NCBI GenBank assembly: GCA_013815485.1
Contig: JACDGB010000141.1
Coordinates: 1-5,706, forward strand
DNA from: Rubrobacter sp.
GTDB taxonomy: Bacteria > Actinomycetota > Rubrobacteria > Rubrobacterales > Rubrobacteraceae
Direction of reading: 5' to 3'
Length of the DNA stretch: 5,706 nt
The notes below the pieces were generated by a model. That model made no database searches and had not been told where the DNA came from. It saw nothing but the letters and a program-made list of their open reading frames with translations. A program made the position numbers and the translations under genes. Every line of letters begins with the position of its first letter. Positions within the stretch are counted from its first letter, which is position 1. Shown here piece by piece: positions 5,352-5,706 of the stretch.

Positions 5352-5706
5352 TTGATCCATTTTTCCCTCGTATTGGGGACGAAAGATAGAACGCAAGACC
5401 TTGATCATTTTCTGGCTTCACTCGACGCTCAAACGTACCGGGACTTCGATTTGATCGTGGTAGATCAGAACGAGGACGAGCGGCTGGCGCCGATCCTGGC
5501 TCACTACGAGGGCAGGTTCCCGATCCTCCACCTGAGATCCAGGCCAGGACTTACCAGGGCAAAGAATGTGGGGCTGGGGCACGTAACCGGCGACGTCGTG
5601 GGTTTCCCGGACGACAACTGCCGATTCCCGCCGGACCTGCTCCAGAAAGTAGCCGGGTTTTTCAAGAACAATCCGCAGGCAGATGGTCTGACCGGACGCT
5701 CAGCGG
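5352..5706 (+). CDS. Family 2 glycosyltransferase (3' end outside window)
   Basis: The first 118 residues of a GT-A fold glycosyltransferase, which transfers a sugar from a nucleotide-activated donor to a glycan or lipid acceptor. The fold is recognisable in order: an N-terminal strand MIHFSLVLGTKDRTQDLDHF (1-20), FDLIVVDQNED (32-42) as the second strand with the nucleotide-contacting Asp, RPGLTRAKNVGL (64-75), and GDVVGFPDDN (80-89), whose DD is the metal-binding DxD-type site. The TTG start at 5352 is supported by AGGGAG (5338-5343) 8 bases upstream and by the family N-terminus beginning immediately after it; there is no ATG nearby. It is about 270 bases from dppF, so it probably starts a separate unit for surface polysaccharide or related glycan synthesis. 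Acceptor and sugar cannot be told from this fragment. Confidence 0.88.
   Translation, partial: MIHFSLVLGTKDRTQDLDHFLASLDAQTYRDFDLIVVDQNEDERLAPILAHYEGRFPILHLRSRPGLTRAKNVGLGHVTGDVVGFPDDNCRFPPDLLQKVAGFFKNNPQADGLTGRSA

Noticed and set aside
4774..5421. 215-residue minus-strand frame over the dppF end and the intergenic region
   Set aside because: It overlaps dppF and the glycosyltransferase start on the opposite strand and shows no family motif or convincing ribosome-binding site.

Overview
The window is GC-rich bacterial DNA with tightly packed genes, mixed ATG/GTG/TTG starts and actinobacterial-looking proteins. The style resembles deep-branching Actinomycetota such as Rubrobacter, but that is an impression from composition and protein flavour, not a demonstrated assignment. 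All genes read left to right on the + strand.

Layout: (1) 3-479, the C-terminal half of a DppB-type permease; (2) 483-1382, the complete DppC-type permease; (3) a 140-base gap holding a long imperfect inverted repeat (1422-1495); (4) 1523-2386, a DUF1028 protein of the Ntn-hydrolase-like superfamily with a C-terminal extension; (5) a 90-base gap with a duplicated motif and a small inverted repeat; (6) 2477-2707 and 2697-2951, an overlapping short antitoxin and RelE/ParE-type toxin; (7) 2975-4006 and 4003-5082, the two ATPases DppD and DppF; (8) a roughly 270-base intergenic region with a weak candidate terminator, a possible promoter and a strong leader hairpin; (9) 5352 to the window end, the N-terminal part of a family 2 glycosyltransferase that starts a new unit.

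Together the Dpp genes encode the membrane and ATPase core of a peptide/nickel-type ABC importer: two permeases form the channel and two different ATPases drive it. No substrate-binding protein is visible; it may lie upstream of the window. The unusual part is the middle of the operon. The ATPase genes are separated from the permease genes by a putative amide/peptide-bond hydrolase of unknown function and by a toxin-antitoxin pair, all codirectional and with short gaps, so cotranscription is plausible. The hydrolase could process what the importer brings in (inference). The toxin-antitoxin pair may be a later insertion or may tie ATPase expression to its own control (inference).

I see no tRNA, rRNA, CRISPR array, transposase or other clear mobile element. 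The nearest thing to a new system is the permease + DUF1028 + toxin-antitoxin + ATPase arrangement, plus two undocumented RNA-like hairpins.
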